Shown here: positions 52,222-60,378 of the stretch, in pieces
Layout: each line of letters starts with the position of its first letter
Numbering within the stretch: the first letter of the stretch is position 1
Assembly: GCF_026616195.1 (NCBI RefSeq)
Contig: NZ_JANHDH010000002.1
Location: 372,001-436,000 of the forward strand
Length of the DNA: 64,000 nucleotides
Direction of reading: 5' to 3'
DNA from: Haloarchaeobius amylolyticus
GTDB taxonomy: Archaea; Halobacteriota; Halobacteria; Halobacteriales; Natrialbaceae
Program-made: the position numbers and the translations under genes
The notes under the pieces: model-generated
Told to the model about the DNA's origin: nothing
Seen by the model: the letters and a program-made list of their open reading frames with translations, nothing else
Database searches by the model: none

Positions 52222-52371
52222 ATGGAACAGGACGTCCCCGCCGACGCCACCAGAGCGGAGGTGTACAGTGCGTTCGACATCTCCACGGACCAGACCATCA
52301 TCTACGACACGCGAGACACGGCTGCGTGGATCCAGTCCGACGTGACGTACGCCCTCGACGAGATGCGGTGA
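52222..52371 (+). CDS. small conserved-looking acidic protein, unknown function
   Basis: A 49-residue protein: MEQDVPADATRAEVYSAFDISTDQTIIYDTRDTAAWIQSDVTYALDEMR. It has a strand-helix pattern with IIYDTRDTAAWIQSDV, which resembles very short haloarchaeal proteins I have seen next to regulators. It is transcribed just before the zinc-ribbon HTH protein, 48 bases away, and might modulate it. Function unknown. Confidence 0.6.
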   Translation: MEQDVPADATRAEVYSAFDISTDQTIIYDTRDTAAWIQSDVTYALDEMR

Positions 52372-52419
52372 CCCGGCTGTCGACGGTAGTCTTTTGTCGC
52401 CGCGGGCTGGACGGCCGGT

Positions 52420-53286
52420 GTGCACGAGGAACGTGACCGGTCGGCAGCGTTCGACGCGCTGAGCGACCCGACCCGGGTCGGCATCGTGGAGGCACTCGTC
52501 GCGGCCCGCCGCGAGGACCCCGGAGACCCCACGCTCTCGTTCTCGGCCCTGCGCGACCGCGTCGGTGTCGACGACTCCGGACGGTTCAACTACCACCTCG
52601 GCAAGCTCCGCGGCCGGTTCGTCGAACGGACGGACGACGGCTACGAGCTGAGCTACGCGGGTGAGCAGGTCGCGGCCGCCATCCTGGCCGGCACGCTCGA
52701 CGAGGGCGAGACGCTCGACACGGTCCGGCTCGACCACGGCTGCCCCATCTGTGGGGCGACGATGACCGCCCGGTTCGACCAGGGGACGCTCACCGCGGAA
52801 TGCGACGAGGGGCACCAGGTCTACCGGACGGGCGTCCCGCTCGCGGCGGCGCGGGGGCGCACGGTCGAGGAACTGCTCTCGTTCTCCGTCGACCTCATCC
52901 ACAGCCGGGTGCTGTTGAACACGCGGGGCATCTGCCACGAGTGCTACGGCCACGTCGAGAGCGAGGTGCAGTACCAGGAGGCCAACGACGTGTCGTTCCA
53001 CGCCCTGCACTGGACCTGCCAGCAGTGCGGCACGAAGTCCCAGTCCTCGCTCGGTATCTGCCTGCTCCAGCATCCCGACCTCCTCACCTTCTACCGCGAC
53101 CACGGCGTCGACGTGGCCGAGACGTACCCGTGGCTGTTGCCCGTCATCCAGACGCCCGCGGAGCAGGTTTCCGCGGAGCCGGAACGCTACCGGCTGGAGA
53201 TCGCGGAGGACGACGAGACGTTCCGGGCGACCCTCGACGGCGACGGCTCCGTCGTCGCGACAGAGCGGCTCGACCGGTCAGACTGA
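52420..53286 (+). CDS. HTH transcriptional regulator with zinc-ribbon-like C-terminus
   Basis: A 288-residue protein with a GTG start. ArsR-type winged HTH at ~8-90 (AAFDALSDPTRVGIVEALVAARRE..., SGRFNYHLGKLRGRFVERTDDGYELSYAG). Then three CxxC-type zinc motifs: CPICG, CHECYG and CQQCG. The remaining region ends acidic. Located directly before the aminopeptidase array and on the same strand, it is the natural candidate to bind the element before each aminopeptidase gene. Confidence 0.82.
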   Translation: MHEERDRSAAFDALSDPTRVGIVEALVAARREDPGDPTLSFSALRDRVGVDDSGRFNYHLGKLRGRFVERTDDGYELSYAGEQVAAAILAGTLDEGETLDTVRLDHGCPICGATMTARFDQGTLTAECDEGHQVYRTGVPLAAARGRTVEELLSFSVDLIHSRVLLNTRGICHECYGHVESEVQYQEANDVSFHALHWTCQQCGTKSQSSLGICLLQHPDLLTFYRDHGVDVAETYPWLLPVIQTPAEQVSAEPERYRLEIAEDDETFRATLDGDGSVVATERLDRSD

Positions 53287-53289
53287 CTA

Positions 53290-53305
53290 CAGAACGGTCC
53301 TTCTG
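53290..53305 (+). promoter_or_regulatory. CAGAA-N6-TTCTG element before aminopeptidase 1
   Basis: Perfect inverted repeat (CAGAA 53290-53294; TTCTG 53301-53305) whose first base is 52 bases before the start codon at 53342. A TATA-like TTTTTTAC follows at about 53313-53320. The same element sits before the third paralog at the same distance. Confidence 0.55.
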
Positions 53306-53341
53306 GGAACGCTTTTTTACGGCCCACGAGACGTGGGCGGT

Positions 53342-54433
53342 ATGGATCCCCGAATCGAACGTCACGCGGAGATCATCGTCGAACACTCCACGAAGGTCGA
53401 GCCCGACGACGACGTGCTGGTCGTCGCGCCACCCGTCGCCGAGGACCTCGTCGTCGCCATCTACGAGCGCCTCGGCGACATCGGGGCGAACCCGTCGCTC
53501 TCGATGCGCTCCATGCGGGCGATGCGCGCCTACCTGCGTTCCTCGGACCCCGAGGACTTCGAGCTGCCCGAGCACGACCTCGCGCAGATGGAGGAGACGG
53601 ACGTGGTCATCATCGTCCGCGGCGACGAGAACACGAACGAGCGCAGCGACGTGCCGCCGGAGACGACGAGCGCGTACGGGAAGGCCCTCCAGCCCATCGG
53701 CGAAGAGCGCATGGGCAAGCGCTGGGTCGGCACGCAGTACCCCGCGACCGGCAACGCCCAGGAGGCCGAGATGTCCACGTCGGCGTACGAGGACTTCGTC
53801 TACGACGCCATCGACAAGGACTGGGACGCACAGCGCGAGTTCCAGGAGAACATGGTCGAGATACTCGACCCCGCCGACGAGGTCCACATCGTCTCCGGCG
53901 AGACGACGGACATCCGGATGAGCGTCGACGGGATGGTCACCGCGAACGACTACGCGGAACTCAACCTGCCTGGCGGCGAGGTCTACACCGCCCCCGTCCC
54001 CGACAGCGTCGAGGGCGAGGTGCTGTTCGACAAGCCGCTGATGGCCCAGGGCCGCGAGATGACCGACGTGTGGCTCAAGTTCGAGGAGGGCGAGGTCGTC
54101 GAGCACTCCGCCGCGAAGAACGAGGAGGTGCTGACAGCGGTACTCAACACCGACGAGGGTGCCCGCCGCCTCGGTGAACTCGGCATCGGGATGAACCGGG
54201 ACATCGACCAGTTCACCTACAACATGCTGTTCGACGAGAAGATGGGCGACACCATCCACCTCGCCATCGGGAAGGCCATCGCCCACACCGTCCCCGACGG
54301 TCAGCCCCTGAACGAGAGCGCGATGCACATGGACATGATCGTCGACATGAGCGAGGACTCGTTCATCGAGGTCGACGGGGAGGTCGTACAGCGGAACGGG
54401 ACGTTCAGGTTCGAAGACGGGTTCGAAGGCTAG
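53342..54433 (+). CDS. M29-type aminopeptidase, tandem copy 1
   Basis: A 363-residue metallopeptidase. Metal ligands known in this family are represented by Glu in RRLGELGIG, Glu in LFDEKMGD, His in GDTIHLAIG and the His-x-Asp pair in MHMDMIVDM. Members remove N-terminal residues from peptides, probably downstream of the proteasome. Copy 1 is near-identical to copy 2 in residues ~148-185 (YEDFVYDAIDKDWDAQREFQENMVEIL) and to copy 3 in residues ~213-242 (TAPVPDSVEGEVLFDKPLMAQGRE), a mosaic pattern. The start MDPRIERHAEIIVEHS is shared. Confidence 0.87.
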   Translation: MDPRIERHAEIIVEHSTKVEPDDDVLVVAPPVAEDLVVAIYERLGDIGANPSLSMRSMRAMRAYLRSSDPEDFELPEHDLAQMEETDVVIIVRGDENTNERSDVPPETTSAYGKALQPIGEERMGKRWVGTQYPATGNAQEAEMSTSAYEDFVYDAIDKDWDAQREFQENMVEILDPADEVHIVSGETTDIRMSVDGMVTANDYAELNLPGGEVYTAPVPDSVEGEVLFDKPLMAQGREMTDVWLKFEEGEVVEHSAAKNEEVLTAVLNTDEGARRLGELGIGMNRDIDQFTYNMLFDEKMGDTIHLAIGKAIAHTVPDGQPLNESAMHMDMIVDMSEDSFIEVDGEVVQRNGTFRFEDGFEG

Positions 54434-54480
54434 GCCCGGAGCCTCTCTCCTGTTGCTCGCCAGAACTACCATCTCGAAAA

Positions 54481-54496
54481 CAGAAACGCGCTTCGC
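54481..54496 (+). promoter_or_regulatory. degenerate CAGAA-N6-TTCGC element before aminopeptidase 2
   Basis: CAGAA (54481-54485) and TTCGC (54492-54496), 53 bases before the start codon at 54534, as in copies 1 and 3 but with two mismatches. A TATA-like GTTTTCC follows (54503-54509). Confidence 0.4.
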
Positions 54497-54533
54497 GGAA
54501 CCGTTTTCCAGTCGCTGGACGGTGGCTGTACAC

Positions 54534-55613
54534 ATGGACCCACGTGTCAGAGAACACGCCGAAATCGTGGTCGACCACTGTCTGGACGTGCAGGAGGGGG
54601 AGAACGTGCTGGTGGTGGCGAAGCCGGCGGCGGAGGAGTTCGTCGTCGCCCTGTACGAACTGCTCGGGGAGCGGAACGCGCTCCCGATGCGGGTCGGGGA
54701 CAGCCCGCGCGCCTCGCAGGCGTACCTCGGCGAACTCGATATCGACGCCGCAGCGCTGAAGGAGCATCGGCTGGCAGCCTACGAGGCGGCAGACAAGGTC
54801 GTCCTCGTCTGGGGGATGGAGAACACGCGAGCGTCGAGCGAGATGGACCCCGAGATCTCGAACGCGATGGGCGAGGCGAACCGCCCCGTCTTCGAGGAGC
54901 GAATGGATACGCCCTGGGTCGGGACGATGCACCCACTTTCGGGGACTGCCCAGGAGGCCGAGATGAGCACGCCCGCCTACGAGGACTTCGTCTACGACGC
55001 CATCGACAAGGACTGGGAGGCCCAGCGCGAGTTCCAGGAGAACATGGTCGAGATCCTCGACCCCGCCGAGGAGGTCCGCATCGTCTCCGGCGACGAGACC
55101 GACGTCACGATGCGGGTCGACGGGATGGACGCGGGGAACGACCACGCGAAGCGCAACCTGCCCGGCGGGGAGGTCTACACGGTCCCGATTCCCGAGTCCG
55201 TCGAGGGCGAGGTGCGCTTCGACGTGCCGGTCGTCCAGCGCGGGAAGCAACTCGCCGGGGTCTGGCTCCGGTTCGAGGCGGGCGAGGTGGTCGACTTCGC
55301 GGCCGAGAAGAACGAGGAGACCCTCGAAAGTATCCTCGACGCCGACGAGGGCGCGAGGCGTCTCGGTGAGTTGGGAATCGGCATGAACCGGGATATCGAC
55401 CGGGTGACGAACCACATGCTGTTCGACGAGAAGATGGGCGATACCGTCCACCTCGCATTGGGGACGGCAATCGAGGACGTGGTCCCGGAGGGCCAACCGT
55501 GCAACGAGAGCATGGTTCACGTCGACATGCTGGTCGACATGAGCGAGGACTCGTACATCGAGGTGGATGGCGAGGTCGTCCAGCGGGACGGGACGTTCGT
55601 GTTCGAGGAGTAG
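54534..55613 (+). CDS. M29-type aminopeptidase, tandem copy 2
   Basis: A 359-residue paralog of copy 1. All metal ligands are kept: LGELGIG, LFDEKMGD, GDTVHLALG and MVHVDMLVDM. The N-terminal third is the most diverged of the three copies (DEFVVALYELLGE... with LGELDIDAAALKEHRL), while YEDFVYDAIDKDWEAQREFQENMVEIL matches copy 1. Its downstream spacer carries a hairpin with an 11-base loop. Confidence 0.86.
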   Translation: MDPRVREHAEIVVDHCLDVQEGENVLVVAKPAAEEFVVALYELLGERNALPMRVGDSPRASQAYLGELDIDAAALKEHRLAAYEAADKVVLVWGMENTRASSEMDPEISNAMGEANRPVFEERMDTPWVGTMHPLSGTAQEAEMSTPAYEDFVYDAIDKDWEAQREFQENMVEILDPAEEVRIVSGDETDVTMRVDGMDAGNDHAKRNLPGGEVYTVPIPESVEGEVRFDVPVVQRGKQLAGVWLRFEAGEVVDFAAEKNEETLESILDADEGARRLGELGIGMNRDIDRVTNHMLFDEKMGDTVHLALGTAIEDVVPEGQPCNESMVHVDMLVDMSEDSYIEVDGEVVQRDGTFVFEE

Positions 55614-55641
55614 CGAGGGGCCGAACGAAGTGAGGCCCTCG
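55614..55641. repeat. hairpin with GAACGAAGTGA loop, after aminopeptidase 2
   Basis: Arms CGAGGGGCC (55614-55622) and GGCCCTCG (55634-55641) pair with one bulged G around the loop GAACGAAGTGA. It starts at the base after the stop codon. Same loop length and consensus as the hairpins after copy 3. Confidence 0.6.
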
Positions 55642-55785
55642 AAATGCGAGCGGCGGAGCCGCGAGCAGTAGCGAGAACCTCGTATTCCGAACGCGGAGCG
55701 TGGTGTGCGCCGGGATGGTACCCTGTCCGGGGCCCACCGACTGGTGGGACTCGGACGCCCGCCCCGCACCATATCAGCCACTAGA

Positions 55786-55801
55786 CAGAAATGTCGTTCT
55801 G
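55786..55801 (+). promoter_or_regulatory. CAGAA-N6-TTCTG element before aminopeptidase 3
   Basis: Perfect repeat (CAGAA 55786-55790; TTCTG 55797-55801), 52 bases before the start codon at 55838. A TATA-like CTATTAAC follows at 55806-55813. Confidence 0.55.
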
Positions 55802-55837
55802 CGAACTATTAACGGGTCCCCCGCCGTCTCCGGTGGT

Positions 55838-56929
55838 ATGGATCCCCGAATCGAGGAACACGCCGAGATCATCGTCGAACACTCCACGGACGTCCAGCCC
55901 GGTGACCAGGTCGTCGTCTCGGGCCCGCCGGAGGCCCGGGACCTCGTCGCCGCGGTCTACGGGAAACTGGGCGAGATCGGTGCCCTCCCGGTCCAGATAA
56001 CCCAGGACCCGCGGGCGATGCGTGAGTACATGCTCGCGGTCGACCCGGACGAACTCGACCTGCCGACACACCTCCAGGCCCTCATCGACGAGACGGACGT
56101 GATGATCGGCATCCGGGCGAGTTCGAACAAGAACGAGACGAGCGACGTGCCACCGGAGAAGAACTCGGCGATGGCCACGCTCCACAAGCCCATCAGCGAG
56201 GCCGTGATGGAGAAGCGCTGGCTCGGCACGCAGTTCCCCGCCACGGGCGACGCCCAGAAGGCGGAGATGAGCACGCCGGCCTACGAGGAGTTCGTCTACA
56301 GCGCCGTCAACAAGGATTGGGACGAACAGCGCGAGTTGCAACAGCAGGTCGTCGACCGGCTGGAGGAGGCCGACGAGGTCCGCATCGTCTCCGGCGAGAC
56401 GACCGACGTGACGATGTCCATCGCGGGCAACATCGTCAAGAACGACTACGCCGAGCACAACCTGCCCGGCGGCGAGGTGTTCACCGCGCCGGTCCCCGAC
56501 AGCGTGGAGGGCGAGGTGCTGTTCGACAAGCCGCTGATGGCCCAGGGTCGTGAGATCACCGGCGTCCGACTCGTCTTCGAAGCGGGCGAGGTCGTCGAGT
56601 TCGAGGCCGACAAGAACGAGGAGGTCCTCGGTGCGGTGTTGCAGACCGACGAGGGCGCGAACCGCCTCGGCGAACTCGGTATCGGGATGAACCGCGACAT
56701 CGACCAGTTCACGTACAACATGCTGTTCGACGAGAAGATGGGCGACACCGTCCACATGGCCCTCGGTCGCGCCTACGAGGACACCGTCGGTGAGGGCAAC
56801 GAGCGCAACGACTCCGCGATGCACATGGACATGATCGTCGACATGAGCGAGGACTCGTCCATCGAGGTGGATGGCGAGGTCATCCAGCGGGACGGGACGT
56901 TCTGGTTCGAAGACGGGTTCGAGGGGTAG
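55838..56929 (+). CDS. M29-type aminopeptidase, tandem copy 3
   Basis: A 363-residue paralog with intact ligands (LGELGIG, LFDEKMGD, GDTVHMALG, MHMDMIVDM). It shares the segment TAPVPDSVEGEVLFDKPLMAQGRE and the FTYNMLF region with copy 1, but differs in YEEFVYSAVNKDWDEQRELQQQVVDRL. Three tandem copies imply either expanded peptide specificity or high demand. The start MDPRIEEHAEIIVEHS matches copy 1. Confidence 0.87.
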   Translation: MDPRIEEHAEIIVEHSTDVQPGDQVVVSGPPEARDLVAAVYGKLGEIGALPVQITQDPRAMREYMLAVDPDELDLPTHLQALIDETDVMIGIRASSNKNETSDVPPEKNSAMATLHKPISEAVMEKRWLGTQFPATGDAQKAEMSTPAYEEFVYSAVNKDWDEQRELQQQVVDRLEEADEVRIVSGETTDVTMSIAGNIVKNDYAEHNLPGGEVFTAPVPDSVEGEVLFDKPLMAQGREITGVRLVFEAGEVVEFEADKNEEVLGAVLQTDEGANRLGELGIGMNRDIDQFTYNMLFDEKMGDTVHMALGRAYEDTVGEGNERNDSAMHMDMIVDMSEDSSIEVDGEVIQRDGTFWFEDGFEG

Positions 56930-57051
56930 GGAGATTCGAACGGAGTGAGAATCTCCAGGTCCGAACGGGGAGCGTAGCGACCCGTGAGGAGTAGCGAGGT
57001 TCTGAGCGGAGCGAAGAACCTCGAATCTGAACGGCGACCGTCGGGAGCCGT
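56930..57051. repeat. cluster of four hairpins with 11-base loops after aminopeptidase 3
   Basis: Four stems: GGAGATTC/GAATCTCC (56930-56956) loop GAACGGAGTGA; ACGGG/CCCGT (56965-56985) loop GAGCGTAGCGA; CGAGGTTCT/AGAACCTCG (56995-57023) loop GAGCGGAGCGA; ACGGC/GCCGT (57031-57051) loop GACCGTCGGGA. The loop is always 11 bases, begins with G, ends with GA and, in three of four, fits GARCGNAGYGA, while the stems differ from one to another. Confidence 0.65.
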
Positions 57052-57100
57052 GAAGAGGACTTCGAGAACTAGACCGTCTCCGTCGGTCGCGACCCGCTTT

Positions 57101-57307
57101 CTACGACCGCAGCGACACCACCAGCAGCACCGCGACCGTCAGCAGGACGGTCGTCAGCCAGACCGCCGTGGTGTCGGACCCGACGAGGTGGGTGCCGAAG
57201 AGCCACCCGGAGAGGTAGCCCCAGGGCGCGACGACGATGGGCAGCGTCAGCGCGTAGACCGGTGAGATGGCGGAGAACCTGTCGGTGAGGGGGGAGGTGG
57301 GGACCAT
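57101..57307 (-). CDS. small two-helix membrane protein, unknown function
   Basis: A 68-residue protein, MVPTSPLTDRFSAISPVYALTLPIVVAPWGYLSG, with two hydrophobic segments (about 17-38 and 46-66). TATA-like GTATACGG on the minus strand at 57332-57338 places the start at the ATG. Co-oriented with the two genes that follow it in the minus direction's upstream side; no operon overlap. Confidence 0.55.
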   Translation of the reverse strand: MVPTSPLTDRFSAISPVYALTLPIVVAPWGYLSGWLFGTHLVGSDTTAVWLTTVLLTVAVLLVVSLRS

Positions 57308-57387
57308 GGGACGCGGTTCTCGCGCCGCGACCGTATACCTTTTCGACGGGACCGGGTCGGGTGAGAGCTCGGTTCGCCGGCGTGTCG

Positions 57388-58038
57388 TCAGACCACGTCG
57401 CCGCGGACCGTCGCGCCCTCCTGCTGGTCGCGCCAGGCGTGGAGGTCCTTCGCGGCTTCCTGCGCCTGCTCTTCCTCCAGTCCGAGCATCCCGAGCGCCC
57501 GCGAGAGCGTCGGAAGCGCGAGTTCGGACTCGCGGAGCTTGCGCATCGCCTCCTCGCTGCGCTGGCCGTCGACCCACAGGCACACCCCGCGGGGGTCGAG
57601 CAGCGTGGTCCAGTCCTCGCGCCGCTTCGCGCCGGCGAGGCGCTGGGTGACGTTGTCCTCGAAACTGGCGTTGCACACCTCGAGGTGGACCGGTTCGTCG
57701 TCCTCCAGCAGGTGCGCCGCGAGGCACTTCTCCGGGGCGGCGTGGCCGTTCGCGTTCGCGCGGAGGGACTCGGGGTTCGCCTCGGCCCACTCGGTGCGGA
57801 CGGTCTGGCCGACACCCTTGACGCCGTACTCGGCTTCGAACTCGTCGGCGCGGTCGGCGTCGCCGCCCAGCAGGATGTCCTTGGTGAGGTAGACGTCGAG
57901 GCGGTCGACGGGGTCGAGGCCGAGGGCCACGTCGCCGTACACCCAGACCTCTCGCACCGGAACCGGCATCGGCTCGGACTCGACCGCGTCGAGGATGGCT
58001 TCCACCCGGTCGAGGGCCGCGTCACGTTCGAGACTCAT
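57388..58038 (-). CDS. conserved haloarchaeal hypothetical protein
   Basis: A 216-residue protein. The N-terminal VREVWVYGDVALGLDPVDRLDVYLTKDILLGGD has the look of a nucleotidyltransferase-like strand-loop (G-D...D-x-D), followed by a region with EVCNASFEDNVTQRLAGAKRREDW and a C-terminal helical RALGMLGLEEEQAQEAAKDLHAWRDQQ. I do not recognise a named family with confidence. Its position between two small genes gives no clue. Confidence 0.65.
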   Translation of the reverse strand: MSLERDAALDRVEAILDAVESEPMPVPVREVWVYGDVALGLDPVDRLDVYLTKDILLGGDADRADEFEAEYGVKGVGQTVRTEWAEANPESLRANANGHAAPEKCLAAHLLEDDEPVHLEVCNASFEDNVTQRLAGAKRREDWTTLLDPRGVCLWVDGQRSEEAMRKLRESELALPTLSRALGMLGLEEEQAQEAAKDLHAWRDQQEGATVRGDVV

Positions 58039-58101
58039 TGCCCCTCCCTACCGGCCGCAGGGGAAAAACGTCCGCGCTTCGGTCGCCAGCCGCGACACCG
58101 G

Positions 58102-58569
58102 TCAGGCGCGCTTGTTCTCGTCGGTCGAGATGTGGACCGTCTTCTCGACGGTCGCGTGGACGGTGCCGTCTTCGGCGACCACGTCGGCGGTGTACTCGCG
58201 GTCGATGGAGTCCTGGTCCTCGAGGGTCGACTGGATGTCGGCGAGTTCCTCGTCGGGGACGCGGAAGCGAGCGTAGAGGTCCTCGGTGCCGGGCTTCTTG
58301 AAGCGGATCTCGGCGGCCTTGTCCCAGACGACGTACTCCTCGGGGAGGGCCTTGATGAGGATCATCGCGAACATCGGGTCGCAGGCGCCGTAGATGCTCC
58401 CGCCGAAGGTCGTGCCCATGTAGTTGCGGGTGCGCCAGCTCCGGGGGATGCGGACGCGGATCTCCTGCCAGTCGTCGGCGATGTACTGGACCCGGCCGCC
58501 GGTCCCCCGGTAGGAGGGCCAGACGTTGAAGAGGAGGCGGAACAGTCGCGTGCGCCAGGACTCGCTCAT
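58102..58569 (-). CDS. DUF4442/PaaI-like hotdog thioesterase family protein
   Basis: A 155-residue hotdog-fold protein. NYMGTTFGGSIYGACDPMFAMILIKALPEEYVVWDKAAEIRF is the DUF4442 core, with the long central helix and GTTFGG. These proteins are related to acyl-CoA thioesterases, substrate unknown. The N-terminal ESWRTRLFRLLFNVWPSYRGTGG is family-typical and confirms the ATG at 58569. Confidence 0.85.
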   Translation of the reverse strand: MSESWRTRLFRLLFNVWPSYRGTGGRVQYIADDWQEIRVRIPRSWRTRNYMGTTFGGSIYGACDPMFAMILIKALPEEYVVWDKAAEIRFKKPGTEDLYARFRVPDEELADIQSTLEDQDSIDREYTADVVAEDGTVHATVEKTVHISTDENKRA

Positions 58570-58608
58570 AGATGCCGCCCACGTGACGACCGACCGTGAG
58601 TGCTGTGG

Positions 58609-58633
58609 AACCCGAGACGCGTCGTCTCGGGTT
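58609..58633. repeat. 11-base-arm perfect hairpin AACCCGAGACG-CGT-CGTCTCGGGTT
   Basis: Arms 58609-58619 and 58623-58633 are perfectly complementary with a three-base loop. Lies 39 bases from the thioesterase start codon and about 170 before the spondin gene. It may be a bidirectional terminator, a regulator site or a mobile-element footprint. Confidence 0.6.
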
Positions 58634-58803
58634 GTCGACCTCGGTCAGCGGTGAGTGTCACCGCGCGTCGGTCGGGACGGCGAACCTAGAGGGAGTCCGG
58701 ACGGATTCTAGACGCTGTTTGGGACGAGCCCACACGGAGTTTGAAAAACGCTCTTTCAGCGATGTGTCGAACCGGATTCTCGGGGACGAACCCCTGAGCG
58801 ACC

Positions 58804-59673
58804 ATGTCAGACCGAACACCACGACGGACGGCTGCAGCAGACAGCGACGGACGAACGACCACGCGACGCGGTGCGCTCGCCACGATGACGGCCCTCGGCG
58901 CGGCGGGGCTGGTCCCGGGCTTCGCGGCGGCAGGACCCGGTCGCGGTGGCGGACAGACTACCACCTTGACCGTGCGCATCGAGAACGTCGCGTCGCTCGA
59001 CCAGTACCCGACCGCCCCCGGGCTGCCGCGCTCGACCGGCGGCGCGGTCTGGATCACTCCCGGTGCGTACGCACTCTACCGGGGAAAGAACCCGGTCTTC
59101 ACGCGCCGCCGGTCCGCCAGCCCGGGGCTGGAAGCCATCGCCGAGGCCGGGCGCCCGATGGGGACGCCCGAGAACGGTTCCCTCGTCGAGGAACTGCGGA
59201 ACTTGCGGAACGTCCGGGTCGCCGGCGCGTGGACGCCGGCAGACACCGTCGCGGACCCCAACGACCCGACCGGCTCGGTCCCGGGTGCGCCACCCATCGC
59301 CCCGGGCGGTGCCTTCGAGTTCGCGGTGACCGCCGAGCGGGGGGAGAAACTCGCCTTCGCCACGATGTTCGTGCCATCGAACGACGCGTTCTTCGCCCCG
59401 GGGATGGGCGGTATCCCGCTCTCGGGCATCACCTCGGCCACGGACGTGACCGACCGCGTCGCCCTCTGGGACGCCGGGACGGAACCGAACGAGGACCCCG
59501 CCAGCGGCCACCCGACGCAGGCGCCCCGCCAGGGGCTCGAGTTCGGGGACCCGGACAAGGGACCGGACGAGAACGGTGTGGTCCGCCAGCTCCGACCGAC
59601 GGACAACGTGAACGACGGGCACAGCTACCCGGACCCGGCCGACGCCATCCGGGTGACGCTCACGCCCGAATAG
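58804..59673 (+). CDS. Tat-exported spondin-domain protein
   Basis: A 289-residue secreted protein. The Tat motif TTRRGALATMTALGAAGLVPGFAAA lacks a lipobox cysteine, so it is released or bound otherwise. The mature part has the spondin pattern: TVRIENVAS, VWITPGAYALYRG, then FVPSNDAFFAPGMGGIPL and VALWDAGTEPNEDPASG, DNVNDGHSYPDPADAIRVTLTPE. Spondin domains occur in archaeal and bacterial surface proteins and bind metal; role unknown. Confidence 0.82.
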   Translation: MSDRTPRRTAAADSDGRTTTRRGALATMTALGAAGLVPGFAAAGPGRGGGQTTTLTVRIENVASLDQYPTAPGLPRSTGGAVWITPGAYALYRGKNPVFTRRRSASPGLEAIAEAGRPMGTPENGSLVEELRNLRNVRVAGAWTPADTVADPNDPTGSVPGAPPIAPGGAFEFAVTAERGEKLAFATMFVPSNDAFFAPGMGGIPLSGITSATDVTDRVALWDAGTEPNEDPASGHPTQAPRQGLEFGDPDKGPDENGVVRQLRPTDNVNDGHSYPDPADAIRVTLTPE

Positions 59674-59751
59674 GGGAACGGAGCCTCGCCGGTCCGGCAG
59701 GCGGGTCTGGCCAGTCGGCCCGGTCGAATGCGGCCTCACGTCGACCCGCGG

Positions 59752-60249
59752 TCAGCGCGGGTCGAGCCTGCCGCCGGGCGAGCCGGCACACGTCGCCTGT
59801 GCGACGACGGTCCCCTGGGGTCCGCGGAGCGTCACGGTTCTCCCGGGACAGAGCGGTTCCGCGAAGTTCGCGCCGCGGAGGAACTCCCGGGGCGAGCCAC
59901 CCTTCACGCCGTCGATGTCGCCCGTGGTCCGCACCTCGACGAACCCGCCCGGCTCCAGCGGGATGGTGTCGAGCTGGTAGGTCCCGAGCCCCTCGTACTC
60001 CAGCGTGTAGCTCCGGAGCTGGACGACGTCCTCCCCTGCATTCCGGACGAAGACCGACTCGTGCTCGCCCCCCGCGTCGACCTCGAGCCGGAGGTCGGCG
60101 CTGGGCCGGTGGGTCCGGTTCCGCGACGGGTCCACGACGCCCCTGATACGCTCGATGCAGCCCGCGCTCCCGGCCGCGGCGACGGTCGCACAGGCGGCGA
60201 GCAGGGCACGACGGCGCGGGGACGAGACCCGACGGCGCGGGGACGACAT
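59752..60249 (-). CDS. secreted lipoprotein with lamin-tail-like domain
   Basis: A 165-residue protein with a twin-arginine-like RRRALLAACATVAAAGSAGC, the last Cys being a lipobox. The mature part (SVFVRNAGEDVVQLRSYTLEYEGLGTYQLDTIPLEPGGFVEVRTTGD) looks like a lamin-tail (LTD) beta-sandwich. Function unknown. The start at 60249 is preferred over 60270, which adds only MARIRAG. Confidence 0.65.
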   Translation of the reverse strand: MSSPRRRVSSPRRRALLAACATVAAAGSAGCIERIRGVVDPSRNRTHRPSADLRLEVDAGGEHESVFVRNAGEDVVQLRSYTLEYEGLGTYQLDTIPLEPGGFVEVRTTGDIDGVKGGSPREFLRGANFAEPLCPGRTVTLRGPQGTVVAQATCAGSPGGRLDPR

Positions 60250-60378
60250 ACCCGCCCGTATCCTCGCCACCCCCGAATAGCTTCCCCCCGTGGCACCCGC
60301 CGCGACGGGGCGGAAACCGCGGGCGCGGTGTCGTCGGTTCTCGGAGCTTTATGCGGGCGGCGGCCCTCAGGCCGTGGT

